Positions 32,838-45,603 of a stretch of DNA of 64,000 bases are shown here, one piece after another; position 1 is the first letter of the stretch; the number at the start of each line of letters is the position of its first letter. A model generated the notes under the pieces. The model did not search any database. It saw only the letters and a program-made list of their open reading frames with translations, and was not told the DNA's origin. The position numbers and the translations under genes were made by a program. The stretch comes from a bacterium SCSIO 12696 (GTDB lineage: Bacteria > Pseudomonadota > Gammaproteobacteria > Pseudomonadales > Porticoccaceae): positions 930,001-994,000 of the forward strand of contig CP073744.1 in the NCBI GenBank assembly GCA_024397955.1, given 5' to 3'.

Positions 32838-35800
32838 GCCAGCCCAGCGATTTCCAGCAACGCCAGCAAGCCTTGAACCCAGAAGGCTCATTTGCGGTAT
32901 CCGCCCCAGCGGGGTCTGGCAAAACCGGTTTGTTGACCCAGCGGGTACTGACCTTGTTAGCCACCTGCCAACACCCGGAAGAGGTATTGGCAATCACCTT
33001 TACCCGCAAGGCAGCGGCAGAAATGCGCCACCGCATTGTCGACGCGCTGCAGCAGGCTGAGTCTGAGGAAGCACCCAGTGCCTACTATCAGCGACAAACT
33101 TGGGAGCTCGCCCGCAAAGTGTTGGAACGGGACCGAGAATTGGGTTGGCAACTACTCTCTGTGCCAGGGCGGTTACGCATCCTTACCATTGATGGCTTGT
33201 GTCGTAATCTCGCCCGGCAACTGGTGCTGGAAAATGGCTTGGGAGAGCTGCCTCAGCCAGCGGAAGACCCACAGCCACTGTACCGGGAAGCCGTAACAGC
33301 GCTGTTTGCCACGCTCGGCAACCAGTCGCCAGACAACCACACTGGCAACGCCCTGGCCAGCCTGCTCAAGCATTTGGACAATAACTGGGCCCGCCTGGAA
33401 GCGCTATTAACCAGCCTGCTGGCAAAGCGGGAGCAATGGCTCAGCCATATCCTTGCCGCCCGCAGTGACGAAGCTCGCCGTTATCTGGAACAGCAACTGC
33501 AGCAAACCATTACTGAAACCCTGGTCAACACTCAGGAAAAGCTACAGCCTTTTGCCAGCGACCTTTCCCTGCTGCTGGACTACGCTGCCAACAACCTGAG
33601 CAACAGCCACCCAGATCACCCTTTATGCCAACTTCAAGGTATTCAGGAGTTGCCGGAGGCGGACGCCCACAGCGGTTATATCTGGCAAGTGATCACCGGG
33701 CTGTTGCTGATTAACAGTGGCGACTGGCGTAAGTCTGTAGATGTGCGCAGCGGATTCCCAGCGGGCAAAGGCGAACCGAAAGAACGCAAAGAACAGTTGC
33801 TGTCATTGATTGCGGAGCTCAAATCCGTAGACGGACTGCAAGAATTGCTGTTGGATATTCGCTCCCTGCCCTACCCACAATACCCACAACAACAGTGGCA
33901 GGTACTTCAAGCACTGACCGACATACTCCCCCAATTGAGTGCGCAACTGAGCCTGGTGTTTTTGCACCACGGCCAGTGCGATTTTACCGAAGTCACACTG
34001 GCAGCATTGCGCGCACTGGGTGACGAGGATCAACCCACAGACACTGCTCTGCGCCTGGACTACCGCATTCGCCATATTCTGGTGGACGAGTTTCAGGATA
34101 CTTCCAGCAGCCAGTTTCAATTATTGCGCCGACTTACCGCTGGCTGGCAACCGGACGATGGCCGCACCCTGTTTATTGTGGGCGATGGCATGCAATCTCT
34201 GTACGGATTTCGCAGCGCCAATGTGGGGCTTTTTCTGGAAGCGCGGCGCCACCCCATTGGCCAGCTGCAGCTGCAACCACTGGATCTGACCGTTAACTTT
34301 CGTTCCCAGAGCAAGCTGGTTGCCTGGACCAACGACCACTTCCAGCAGGCGTTTCCACAACAGGACAACATCACCCGCGGCGCCGTGCGCTACAACCAGG
34401 CACAGGCATTTAATTCGGAGTTGGCTGGCCAGGCCGTCACCCTCGACGGAATTGTGGACAGCGACAACCGTCAATTAGAAGCGGAATTGGTGGTGGAAAA
34501 AATCCAGCTGGCCAAAGCCAGCAACCCATCTGGCTCCATCGCAGTGTTGGTACGTAACCGCAATCATTTGCAGGAAATTCTGCCCGCTCTCTACCAAGCC
34601 GGCTTGAGTTGGCAGGCCATCGATATCGAACCCCTGGCCACCCGCATGGCGGTGATCGACCTACACAGCCTGACCCGTGCTCTGCTATCACCCGCAGACC
34701 GAATTGCCTGGCTGGCCATTCTCCGCGCGCCTTGGTGCGGTTTGAGTTTGGCAGACATTCACAGTTTGGCGAACACCCCACTTGAACAGAATCCGAAAGC
34801 ACCGGATGAACATTACCCGTTACTGCTTGAGCAGCTGAGGCATTTCGAGCAACTACCCAACTTAACCGCTGATGGGCGCGCCATTTTGAGGCGTGTGGTA
34901 CCGCTGCTGCTGGATGGCTTACAGCAACGGGGGCGTAAACCCATACGCACCTGGATTGAAGGCCTGTGGCTGGCACTGGGCGGGCCATCCGCCCTACTGG
35001 ACGCCAATGATATTCGACATGTGCGCCGCTACCTGGATTTACTGGAACAACACAGTGGCAGTGGCCACATAGACGACTGGGAAGTATTTAACCGCGCCCT
35101 AAAAGCCTTGTATGCAACACCGCCCAGCGGCAGCGATGAAAACCTGCAATTAATGACCATCCATAAATCCAAGGGGCTGGAGTTCGACACTGTGATTATT
35201 CCGGGCCTGGATCGCGCCACCGCCAGCAACGATTCCGAAATACTGCTTTGGCGGGAACGCATCGACCAGGCAGGCCATCCGCAATTGCTGTTAGGCCCCC
35301 TACAAGCCAGTGGAGACGGTCAGGACTCCCTGTTTGAGCACCTTAAGAACGAAGCCAAGCTGAAAACCCGGCTGGAAAATACCCGGGTTATTTATGTGGG
35401 TGCTACCCGTGCCATACAGCGTTTGCATCTGTTGTTCCATATCAACAGTGGCAACAAAGACGACTTTAAACCACCCAATGCCAACAGCCTGTTAGCACCG
35501 TTATGGCAGCAGTTTGAACCACAACTGCTCAATGCCACAGAGCATTGCCAACTGCACTACGAAACCCAAAAATCGGATCAAAGTGAGCAAGTCGCCAGCT
35601 TGACCCACTACGGCCGCCTGCCCCCCAGTTGGCAGCCGCCGGATTTGGCAGGCGACCCGCTGTTGGCCCCCTATCGCGGTCGAGCCAGTGGCTATAAAGC
35701 AGCGCAAGACAACACCAGCAACAATAACGACAGCGCTCGCCACACCGGCACAGTATTGCACCGCACCTTGCAGCAAGTGGTCAGCGAAGGCATCAACCAA

Positions 35801-36250
35801 TGGGATCAACAGCGTATCCAGTCACAGCAGCCTTTCTGGCGCAGTCAGCTGCAACAATTGGGAGCTTGCAACGACGATCTAAACGCAGCGGTGAATAGTC
35901 TTGAGAAAGCGATGGCTGCCACGTTGACTGACATCAAAGGGCAATGGTTGCTGGATAACAACCATGCTGAAAGCCAGTGTGAATGGCCGTTAAGCTACCA
36001 AACCCATAAAGGCCAGCAACGTTTGGCAGTGATTGACCGCACCTTTATTGCCGATGGCGAACGTTGGATTATTGATTACAAAAGCAGTAAGCCCGATAGC
36101 GGGCAGGCATTAGAAGATTTTCTACAACAGCAGCGGGCACTTTACACGCCCCAGCTAAAGCACTACCAAAGTCTGCTCAAGCAGCTGGAGAACAAGCCCA
36201 CCCGCCTTGCCCTGTACTTCCCTTGTATCCCGCATTTTATTGAGCTTTAG
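32834..36250 (+). CDS. AddA-like UvrD-family helicase/nuclease subunit
   Basis: The 1138-residue superfamily 1A helicase has Walker A APAGSGKTGLLTQRVLTLL near residue 24, motif Ia AITFTRKAAAEMRHR, Walker B HILVDEFQDTSSSQFQLL and motif III GDGMQSLYGFRSANV. Motif V is MTIHKSKGLEFDTVIIPGL and motif VI NTRVIYVGATRAIQRLHLL. A C-terminal PD-(D/E)XK nuclease follows, with RWIIDYKSSKPDSG. This is the AddA/RecB-type layout. The four-base overlap with the nuclease gene suggests a heterodimer. Whether it loads RecA and recognises a Chi-like sequence is unknown. RecBCD could be elsewhere in the genome. Confidence 0.9.
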   Translation: MSQPSDFQQRQQALNPEGSFAVSAPAGSGKTGLLTQRVLTLLATCQHPEEVLAITFTRKAAAEMRHRIVDALQQAESEEAPSAYYQRQTWELARKVLERDRELGWQLLSVPGRLRILTIDGLCRNLARQLVLENGLGELPQPAEDPQPLYREAVTALFATLGNQSPDNHTGNALASLLKHLDNNWARLEALLTSLLAKREQWLSHILAARSDEARRYLEQQLQQTITETLVNTQEKLQPFASDLSLLLDYAANNLSNSHPDHPLCQLQGIQELPEADAHSGYIWQVITGLLLINSGDWRKSVDVRSGFPAGKGEPKERKEQLLSLIAELKSVDGLQELLLDIRSLPYPQYPQQQWQVLQALTDILPQLSAQLSLVFLHHGQCDFTEVTLAALRALGDEDQPTDTALRLDYRIRHILVDEFQDTSSSQFQLLRRLTAGWQPDDGRTLFIVGDGMQSLYGFRSANVGLFLEARRHPIGQLQLQPLDLTVNFRSQSKLVAWTNDHFQQAFPQQDNITRGAVRYNQAQAFNSELAGQAVTLDGIVDSDNRQLEAELVVEKIQLAKASNPSGSIAVLVRNRNHLQEILPALYQAGLSWQAIDIEPLATRMAVIDLHSLTRALLSPADRIAWLAILRAPWCGLSLADIHSLANTPLEQNPKAPDEHYPLLLEQLRHFEQLPNLTADGRAILRRVVPLLLDGLQQRGRKPIRTWIEGLWLALGGPSALLDANDIRHVRRYLDLLEQHSGSGHIDDWEVFNRALKALYATPPSGSDENLQLMTIHKSKGLEFDTVIIPGLDRATASNDSEILLWRERIDQAGHPQLLLGPLQASGDGQDSLFEHLKNEAKLKTRLENTRVIYVGATRAIQRLHLLFHINSGNKDDFKPPNANSLLAPLWQQFEPQLLNATEHCQLHYETQKSDQSEQVASLTHYGRLPPSWQPPDLAGDPLLAPYRGRASGYKAAQDNTSNNNDSARHTGTVLHRTLQQVVSEGINQWDQQRIQSQQPFWRSQLQQLGACNDDLNAAVNSLEKAMAATLTDIKGQWLLDNNHAESQCEWPLSYQTHKGQQRLAVIDRTFIADGERWIIDYKSSKPDSGQALEDFLQQQRALYTPQLKHYQSLLKQLENKPTRLALYFPCIPHFIEL

Positions 36251-36272
36251 AACTGACCAACAAACTTTAAGA

Positions 36273-36311
36273 CATAAGCTGCGGGTCACTTTCTGAGACA
36301 CACAGCTTATG
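36273..36311. terminator. Hairpin after the AddA-like gene
   Basis: CATAAGCTG (36273-36281) pairs with CAGCTTATG (36303-36311) around a 21-base loop, 22 bases past the stop. There is no T-run, so termination is only a guess. The rest of the 201-base gap before the DAHP synthase gene shows no leader peptide rich in aromatic codons. Confidence 0.35.
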
Positions 36312-36451
36312 CCTCATCCAAAGCTCGATTAACCGCATAAAAATTATCTATTTCAAATAAAGTCAATGCCCCGTAGAATCACCACCCTTTGACAGTCTGT
36401 AAATCATCAGTTACAGCCAATTTATAGCTACAACCGATTTAGAGTTTCGCC

Positions 36452-37513
36452 ATGACGCAACAAGCCCTACACAACCTGCGTATCTCCTCACAGGAGACGC
36501 TGATTACTCCCCACGAGCTAAAGCAAGAGCTGCCCGTAAGCGACAAGGCCGCAGAGGTAGTTGCCGCTGGCCGCGAGGCGATCCAGAACATTCTGGATCG
36601 CAAAGATCATCGCGTCATGGTGGTACTGGGCCCCTGCTCGATTCACGACGTTGATGCCGCCATGGAGTACGCCCACCGCCTGAAAGCGCTGGCGGAAAAG
36701 GTCGACGATACCCTGTTGCTGGTTATGCGGGTTTACTTTGAAAAGCCCCGCACCACCGTAGGCTGGAAAGGCCTGATTAACGACCCCTACCTGGACGATT
36801 CCTTCAAAATCCAGGACGGCCTGCGCATTGGCCGCAAGTTGCTGATGGATATTTCCGAACTGGGCCTGCCCACCTCCACCGAGGCACTGGACCCCATTTC
36901 ACCGCAATACTTGCAGGATTTGATTAGCTGGTCGGCCATTGGTGCCCGCACCACCGAATCGCAAACCCACCGGGAAATGGCCAGTGGTCTGTCTTCCGCA
37001 GTGGGCTTCAAGAACGGCACTGATGGTGGCTTAGAGATCGCCATTCACGCCATCCAGTCTTCATCCAAATCTCATCGCTTCCTGGGTATCAACAGCCAGG
37101 GACAGGTGGCGATCACCGAAACCGCGGGTAACCCTTACGGTCACGTCGTGCTGCGCGGCGGTAACGGCAAGCCCAACTACGATTACGTGAGCGTGTCCAT
37201 GTGCGAGCGAGAGCTGCAAAAGGCAGGCATCACCCCCAATATTATGGTGGATTGCAGCCACGCCAACTCCAACAAAAACCACGAATTGCAGCCGCTGGTG
37301 ATCGAGAATGTGGCCAACCAGATCGCCGAGGGCAACCAGTCTATTATCGGCATTATGGTGGAAAGCCACCTTCACGAAGGCAACCAAAAAGCCGGGCCAG
37401 ATATGGCTTATGGCGTGTCGATTACCGACAAATGCATCAACTGGGAAACCACCGAAAAAACCATGTTGGAAATGCGGGACAAGATCAAAGACGCATTAAA
37501 ACAACGGGCATAA
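36452..37513 (+). CDS. aroG: Class I DAHP synthase (3-deoxy-7-phosphoheptulonate synthase)
   Basis: The 353-residue enzyme condenses phosphoenolpyruvate and erythrose-4-phosphate, the first step of the shikimate pathway. Conserved class I segments are VVLGPCSIHDVDAAMEYA, MRVYFEKPRTTVGWKGLIND, GARTTESQTHREMASGLS and the metal-binding MVDCSHANSNKNH. Length matches the AroF/AroG/AroH group. Feedback specificity (Phe, Tyr or Trp) cannot be read reliably, so the aroG symbol is provisional. Stands alone with a bidirectional terminator just after the stop. Confidence 0.9.
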   Translation: MTQQALHNLRISSQETLITPHELKQELPVSDKAAEVVAAGREAIQNILDRKDHRVMVVLGPCSIHDVDAAMEYAHRLKALAEKVDDTLLLVMRVYFEKPRTTVGWKGLINDPYLDDSFKIQDGLRIGRKLLMDISELGLPTSTEALDPISPQYLQDLISWSAIGARTTESQTHREMASGLSSAVGFKNGTDGGLEIAIHAIQSSSKSHRFLGINSQGQVAITETAGNPYGHVVLRGGNGKPNYDYVSVSMCERELQKAGITPNIMVDCSHANSNKNHELQPLVIENVANQIAEGNQSIIGIMVESHLHEGNQKAGPDMAYGVSITDKCINWETTEKTMLEMRDKIKDALKQRA

Positions 37514-37537
37514 AAAAGGGGCGAAAGCCCCTTTTTT
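37512..37537. terminator. Bidirectional terminator between aroG and nfuA
   Basis: AAAAAAGGGGC (37512-37522) pairs with GCCCCTTTTTT (37527-37537) around GAAA, giving T-tracts on both strands. It serves the convergent DAHP synthase and nfuA genes. Confidence 0.92.
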
Positions 37538-37551
37538 ATGCCTGCATATAT

Positions 37552-38148
37552 TTACTGGTAATAAGCCGACGATTTGTCGCTGTGATCGGTAATGTCCCGC
37601 ACCCCTTCCAGCTCTGGAATCTGATCCATCAGGGTCTTCTCCACGCCATCTTTAAGGGTCATATCCACAGCACTGCAACCCTGACAACCACCGCCAAAAC
37701 GCAAAACGGCGATGTTGCCGTCCATGGTTTCCAGTGACACATTGCCACCATGAGAGGCCAAGCCGGGATTCACTTCGCTGTACAGCAGGTAGTTGATTTT
37801 GTCTTCGATGGGGCTGTCGTCAGAAACTTTTGGCATCCGCGAATTGGGTGCGCGAATGGTCAGCTGGCCACCCATTTTGTCCGCCGAGTAGTCGACCTTG
37901 GCTTCGTCCAAAAACGGAATGCTGCGCTCTTCAAACCAGGCATCAAAGCCGTTGAGCGCCATTTTGGTATCGCCCTCTTTCTCTTCACCGGGGCGACAGT
38001 AGGCTATGCAGGTTTCTGCCTTCGGGGTACCGGGATCAGAGACAAACATGCGAATGGCAATGCCTTCGCAATCCTGCTTTGACAAAAGTCCTGCCAGGTA
38101 CTCCTGGGCAGAATCTGTAATGGTGATATTCAGCTGTTCCGCGCTCAT
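37552..38148 (-). CDS. nfuA: Fe-S biogenesis protein NfuA
   Basis: The 198-residue protein has an N-terminal degenerate A-type domain (about 1-100, lacking the ligand cysteines of IscA) and a C-terminal Nfu domain with the CxxC motif in [21 protein letters not shown] dimer assembles a [4Fe-4S] cluster on the CxxC and delivers it to apo-proteins, protecting under oxidative stress. Length and layout match gammaproteobacterial NfuA closely. Its 3' end shares the bidirectional terminator with aroG. ATG at 38148 gives the standard N-terminus. Confidence 0.95.
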   Translation of the reverse strand: MSAEQLNITITDSAQEYLAGLLSKQDCEGIAIRMFVSDPGTPKAETCIAYCRPGEEKEGDTKMALNGFDAWFEERSIPFLDEAKVDYSADKMGGQLTIRAPNSRMPKVSDDSPIEDKINYLLYSEVNPGLASHGGNVSLETMDGNIAVLRFGGGCQGCSAVDMTLKDGVEKTLMDQIPELEGVRDITDHSDKSSAYYQ

Positions 38149-38238
38149 ACTTCTGTGCTGCCATAAATCCGAGTAATTTAGTCATGTATTCTACCCGCAG
38201 CCGGTTTACGGAACAACCGGCTGCATACAATAAACCAA

Positions 38239-38850
38239 TTAGCGCGGAGCCAAAGGCTCGTTATCACCTACTTCCAAAATCTTGGTCAAGCGCTGTTGCT
38301 CATTATCCCAGTTCTGCGGCTGCCGCTGGATAATGGCTTTGTCGTAACCTGCATTTTCCAACTTACTTAGCATTGCCTGATAGGTACTGTCATCCATATC
38401 CGGAGTGCGCTGCATAATCCAGGCATAGCGGCGATTGGGGTGGGCGATAATGGTTTGCTGGTAGTCCTCGGACAAATACATCACCACGTAATCCGCCTTT
38501 ATCGGCCAGAAAAACTGCATACGCCATTCTGCATTGGTGTCTTTGTCGTACACAAAACCGGTAGGCTTCAGAGTTTTCAACTTGCCGTCAAAGCCGCCCT
38601 TGCGAAACTGGTAGGTGGTGAGAATTTTGCCGCTGTCATCAAGGTAATAGTGCTCAACCCCATTGTGGGCGTTTTTATCCATAAACGTGGGGGTGTAGCC
38701 CACTACGTACCAGCTACCCATAAACCGCTCAAGGTCAACGTAGCTGGCCTGAGGCAATGGCTCCGGGTGACTGGCACAACCCACCAAAAACACGGTTGAC
38801 GCAATCCAGCTCAGGGAGCGACTTCTCTGCCTGGTCAATGAATTCCGCAT
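38239..38850 (-). CDS. blc: Blc-type outer-membrane lipocalin
   Basis: The 203-residue lipoprotein has a lipobox cysteine in STVFLVGCASHP. The lipocalin signature FMGSWYVVGYTPTF follows, and barrel strands such as LKTLKPTGFVYDKDTNAEWRMQF and the AYAWIMQRTPDM-type strand (RRYAWIMQRTPDMDD) match E. coli Blc. ATG at 38850 is preferred because GGGAGAG lies just before it; upstream frame to 38925 has no such site. Blc-like proteins bind lysophospholipids and act in envelope maintenance or stress. It is divergent from metH across about 200 bases. Confidence 0.9.
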   Translation of the reverse strand: MRNSLTRQRSRSLSWIASTVFLVGCASHPEPLPQASYVDLERFMGSWYVVGYTPTFMDKNAHNGVEHYYLDDSGKILTTYQFRKGGFDGKLKTLKPTGFVYDKDTNAEWRMQFFWPIKADYVVMYLSEDYQQTIIAHPNRRYAWIMQRTPDMDDSTYQAMLSKLENAGYDKAIIQRQPQNWDNEQQRLTKILEVGDNEPLAPR

Positions 38851-39048
38851 ATTTGCTCTCCCGTCGATAAAAACAGGATTAAACCCGGCAGGCCGTGAAA
38901 TTCCTGTAAAGGCACATCGGCGCAATTATTGAGTACCACTCAAGCTGAAGCCGCAGAACTTTCAAGCAAAAACACGGAATAAAGAAGGCCCCGGAAACGC
39001 AAAATTGTTAGAATTGAGGATTTTCTGACACCACAATTGGATACCCCT

Positions 39049-42765
<3,717 letters not shown>

Positions 42766-42769
42766 GGTG

Positions 42770-42783
42770 CAGATTTAAATCTG
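42770..42783. repeat. 14-base palindrome after metH
   Basis: CAGATTTAAATCTG at 42770-42783 is a perfect palindrome, flanked by partly pairing GGGTG and TCCC, between metH and the DUF2970 gene (its ribosome-binding AGGAGC begins 3 bases later). It may fold as a small hairpin in the shared transcript. Function is unknown. Confidence 0.4.
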
Positions 42784-42800
42784 TCCCAGGAGCAAAACAC

Positions 42801-43010
42801 ATGAATAACGAAGCGAAAGATAAAGACAAACCCACCGTCAAGGAGCTGATTGGCAGCACCTTGGCGGCAGGCATTGGTGTTCAAAGTGACAAAAACCGCG
42901 AGCGGGATTTTAAAAAAGGCAGCTTTAAAACGTTCTTATTGTGCGGGGTTATTTTTACCGTGCTATTTGTTTTTGGGCTAATCGCCATCGTAAAGCTGGT
43001 ACTGCCCTAA
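42801..43010 (+). CDS. DUF2970 small membrane protein
   Basis: The 69-residue protein has a hydrophilic N-terminus, the conserved ELIGSTLAAGIGVQSDKNRERDF motif of DUF2970, and one C-terminal transmembrane helix (TFLLCGVIFTVLFVFGLIAIVKLVL). AGGAGC precedes the ATG at the right distance. It lies 35 bases after metH and may be in its transcript. Function is unknown; this family is common in Pseudomonadales and other gammaproteobacteria. Confidence 0.85.
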   Translation: MNNEAKDKDKPTVKELIGSTLAAGIGVQSDKNRERDFKKGSFKTFLLCGVIFTVLFVFGLIAIVKLVLP

Positions 43011-43051
43011 TCTTTTTACTGCACGGCACTCCACGAGATTTATTTTCTAAT

Positions 43052-43180
43052 TTATTGTTGACTCACCCAGTAGATCATTCCCGTTACTACTAACAGCACT
43101 GCAAACAACGCTGCCATCGCATCGGTTTTACCATTGTCGTCACTGGCGGCAGTTTCTACTTGTTGTTCCTGCTCAGACAT
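43052..43180 (-). CDS. 42-residue single-pass membrane microprotein
   Basis: A short frame of 42 codons begins at ATG 43180, immediately behind an unusually strong AGGAGGGTATCC site. It translates to an acidic, soluble head (MSEQEQQVETAASDDNGKTD) followed by one transmembrane helix (AMAALFAVLLVVTGMIYWVS) and QQ. It fills otherwise empty sequence between DUF2970 and the antiporter gene and reads leftward. I do not recognise a family. The near-perfect Shine-Dalgarno, clean topology and lack of rare codons argue it is real. Confidence 0.7.
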   Translation of the reverse strand: MSEQEQQVETAASDDNGKTDAMAALFAVLLVVTGMIYWVSQQ

Positions 43181-43317
43181 GGATACCCTCCTATCGTTGT
43201 AATTTGTGGGCCGATTCTAGCCCGGAAAATGACTCAGAGCCACAGGCAATGGGCACTTCTTGCATCCCCCTGGCGAACAAGGGATAGTGGCGGCATAACA
43301 AAAATCCCGGACAACCC

Positions 43318-44484
43318 ATGACCGAAACGGTTTTTCAGTCGTTTTTCCTGATTTTTACTGGCGCCGCCGTTATTGCCTCCCTGGCGCTGTACGGCCGGCA
43401 GCCGCTGCTGGTGGTTTATATCGTCCTGGGCGCAGTGATCGGCCCTTACGGCATGGGCTGGGTATCTGACATTGAGCTACTGACCGAAATTTCCCATATC
43501 GGTATTATCTTCCTGCTGTTTCTGTTGGGCCTGGATATGCAGCCGCAATCCCTGCTCAATGTATTTCGCAAAGCCACCATGATCACCCTGCTCAGCTCCG
43601 GGGTATTTGCCATTGTCGGTTATGTCATTGGCTGGGCATTTGGCTTCACCCAAATGGAGAGTGTCATCATCGGTTTGGCGATGATGTTTTCCAGCACCAT
43701 TATCGGCATCAAACTATTACCCACGACCATTCTTCATCACCGTCATATCGGCGACATGATGGTGGGCATGCTGCTGGTGCAGGATTTTATTGCCATCTTT
43801 GTATTACTGGTGCTACTCAGTGGTTCCGGCGGAGCCATCGACCCATTGAAGATTGGCAAAACTCTGTTGGCTTTGCCGGTGTTGGTGGGCATTGCCATTC
43901 TTACCGTGCGCTTTGGTTTGGTAAAGCTGTTCGCCCGCTTTGACCGGGTCAGTGAATATGTATTTTTAATGGCTCTGGGCTGGTGCCTGGGCATGGCGGA
44001 GCTGGCGGAAGTGGTGGGCCTGTCCCGAGAGATCGGCGCCTTTTTGGCTGGTATCACCATTGCTACCAACCCCATCTCCCAATATATCGCCCTCAGCCTG
44101 AAACCGCTTAGGGACTTCTTCCTTATCTTGTTCTTTGTGGCCTTGGGAGCGGGCTTTAACCTGGGATTGTTGGCGGATATACTCGCTCCCGCACTGGTGC
44201 TGGGCATTGTGATGCTGGCATTAAAGCCGGCGACCTTCCGCTTTCTGCTGAAATACCAGCACGAAAAGCGGGTACTGGCCTGGGATTTGGGCTTTCGGCT
44301 CGGTCAGATCAGTGAATTTTCCCTGCTGATTGCTTACGTAGCCTTTAACGCCTCCTTAATCGGCACGCTGGCGTCTCACGCCATACAGGCGGCAGCCATT
44401 TTAACCTTTTTAATTTCCAGCTATATTGTCACCTTTAATTTCCCCAACCCCATTGCGGTCAGTGACCGTCTAAGGCGGGACTAG
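43318..44484 (+). CDS. CPA2-family cation:proton antiporter, membrane domain only (KefB-like)
   Basis: The 388-residue protein has about 12 transmembrane segments and CPA2 features. LLVVYIVLGAVIGPYGMGWV near residue 35, LLFLLGLDMQP, the unwound-helix regions GLAMMFSSTIIGIKLL and VGLSREIGAFLAGITIA are typical of Kef/Na-H exchangers. KefB/KefC carry a C-terminal RCK/TrkA-N domain that this protein lacks; it ends in the membrane part. The driving ion is unknown (Na+ or K+ for H+). It begins a run with the MCE transporter genes 6 bases downstream. Confidence 0.82.
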   Translation: MTETVFQSFFLIFTGAAVIASLALYGRQPLLVVYIVLGAVIGPYGMGWVSDIELLTEISHIGIIFLLFLLGLDMQPQSLLNVFRKATMITLLSSGVFAIVGYVIGWAFGFTQMESVIIGLAMMFSSTIIGIKLLPTTILHHRHIGDMMVGMLLVQDFIAIFVLLVLLSGSGGAIDPLKIGKTLLALPVLVGIAILTVRFGLVKLFARFDRVSEYVFLMALGWCLGMAELAEVVGLSREIGAFLAGITIATNPISQYIALSLKPLRDFFLILFFVALGAGFNLGLLADILAPALVLGIVMLALKPATFRFLLKYQHEKRVLAWDLGFRLGQISEFSLLIAYVAFNASLIGTLASHAIQAAAILTFLISSYIVTFNFPNPIAVSDRLRRD

Positions 44485-44490
44485 GCTCTA

Positions 44491-45603
44491 ATGGACGCCC
44501 CCAGTTTTCAGATAACACGTGAAGGAAATTCCGCTACGCTGGCATTTAATGGTGCCTGGTTGTTGGAAAACTCATCACCAGCTCCTTTCTCTGACGTTGA
44601 GAAAGCGCTTTCAGACAAGCAGCCCCAGCAACTGTCAGTGGCTGTGGCAGACAATTGCCAATGGGATTCGCGGCTGGCTGCTGTATTACTGCGCTGCCAC
44701 GACTACTGCAGCCAACACAATATCGATTTTGATAGCAGCCAACTCCCTCAGGGAGCACAATCGTTACTGCAACTTGCCACTACCGTTCCAGCCAGAGAGC
44801 CCACTACAGAAAAAGCGGCCTTATTCAACCCCTTGCAAGCCATCAAAGGTCTGGTAGGCCCCGTACTCAACTGGCTTGCCTTTTTGGGGGAATGCACCGC
44901 AGCCACCGGAAAACTGCTGGTGGGCCAAGCCAATATACGCTTGGCGGATTTCACCCATTTTTTGTACATGGCCGGCCCTAAGGCGTTGGGCATTATTACT
45001 TTGCTGAGCGTACTGGTGGGGATGATTCTGGCCTACCTGGGCGCGGTGCAATTGCGACTGCTGGGTGCTGAGGTCTATGTGGCCGATTTGGTGGCCATTG
45101 GCATGGTGCGGGAAATGGGCGCGCTGATGACCGCCATTATTATGGCTGGCCGCACTGGTGCCGCTTACGCCGCGCAATTGGGCACCATGCAGGTGAACGA
45201 CGAGATTGATGCGGTCAAAACCTTGGGCATTTCCCCGGTGGAATTTTTGGTGTTGCCGCGCATGCTAGCGCTGGTGTTGATTATGCCGCTGCTGGTGATT
45301 TACGCAAATATCCTCGGCATCATCGGTGGCGCCATTGTCGGCCTGGGTATGGACATCAGCTTCCTCCAGTACGTGGAGCAATCGCGCCAGGCTATGGATA
45401 TCACCCAGGTCATCACCGGCCTGATCAAAGCCGTGGTGTTTGCGGTGCTGATTGCCATTGCCGGCTGTCGTGCTGGTATGCATTGCGGCCGCAGCTCTGC
45501 CGCAGTAGGTAACGCCACCACCCGCGCGGTGGTGACCGCCATTGTCTATCTGGTAGTGAGTGACGCCGCGCTTAACATCCTGTTCAGCGAGCTGGATATA
45601 TGA
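44491..45603 (+). CDS. MlaE-family ABC permease with N-terminal STAS domain (MCE transporter)
   Basis: The 370-residue protein has an N-terminal STAS-like domain (about 5-100, QITREGNSATLAFNGAWLLE and QLSVAVADNCQWDSRLAAVLL), fused to an MlaE/DUF140 permease with about five helices. Conserved parts are LADFTHFLYMAGPKALGI, GMVREMGALMTAIIMAGRTGAAYAAQLG and VNDEIDAVKTLGISPVEFLVLPRM. In the E. coli Mla complex the STAS part is a separate MlaB subunit; here it is fused. It starts 6 bases after the antiporter and overlaps the ATPase gene by 4 bases. It moves phospholipid or a related lipid across the envelope with the MlaD-like protein; direction is unknown. Confidence 0.9.
   Translation: MDAPSFQITREGNSATLAFNGAWLLENSSPAPFSDVEKALSDKQPQQLSVAVADNCQWDSRLAAVLLRCHDYCSQHNIDFDSSQLPQGAQSLLQLATTVPAREPTTEKAALFNPLQAIKGLVGPVLNWLAFLGECTAATGKLLVGQANIRLADFTHFLYMAGPKALGIITLLSVLVGMILAYLGAVQLRLLGAEVYVADLVAIGMVREMGALMTAIIMAGRTGAAYAAQLGTMQVNDEIDAVKTLGISPVEFLVLPRMLALVLIMPLLVIYANILGIIGGAIVGLGMDISFLQYVEQSRQAMDITQVITGLIKAVVFAVLIAIAGCRAGMHCGRSSAAVGNATTRAVVTAIVYLVVSDAALNILFSELDI

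Noticed and set aside
36251..36451. Attenuator leader peptide for the DAHP synthase
   Set aside because: The candidate short frames have no cluster of Phe, Tyr or Trp codons and no terminator with a T-run before the gene.
42770..42783. Cobalamin riboswitch or other leader for metH/DUF2970
   Set aside because: The palindrome is too short and lacks any B12-box; the gap upstream of metH also shows none.
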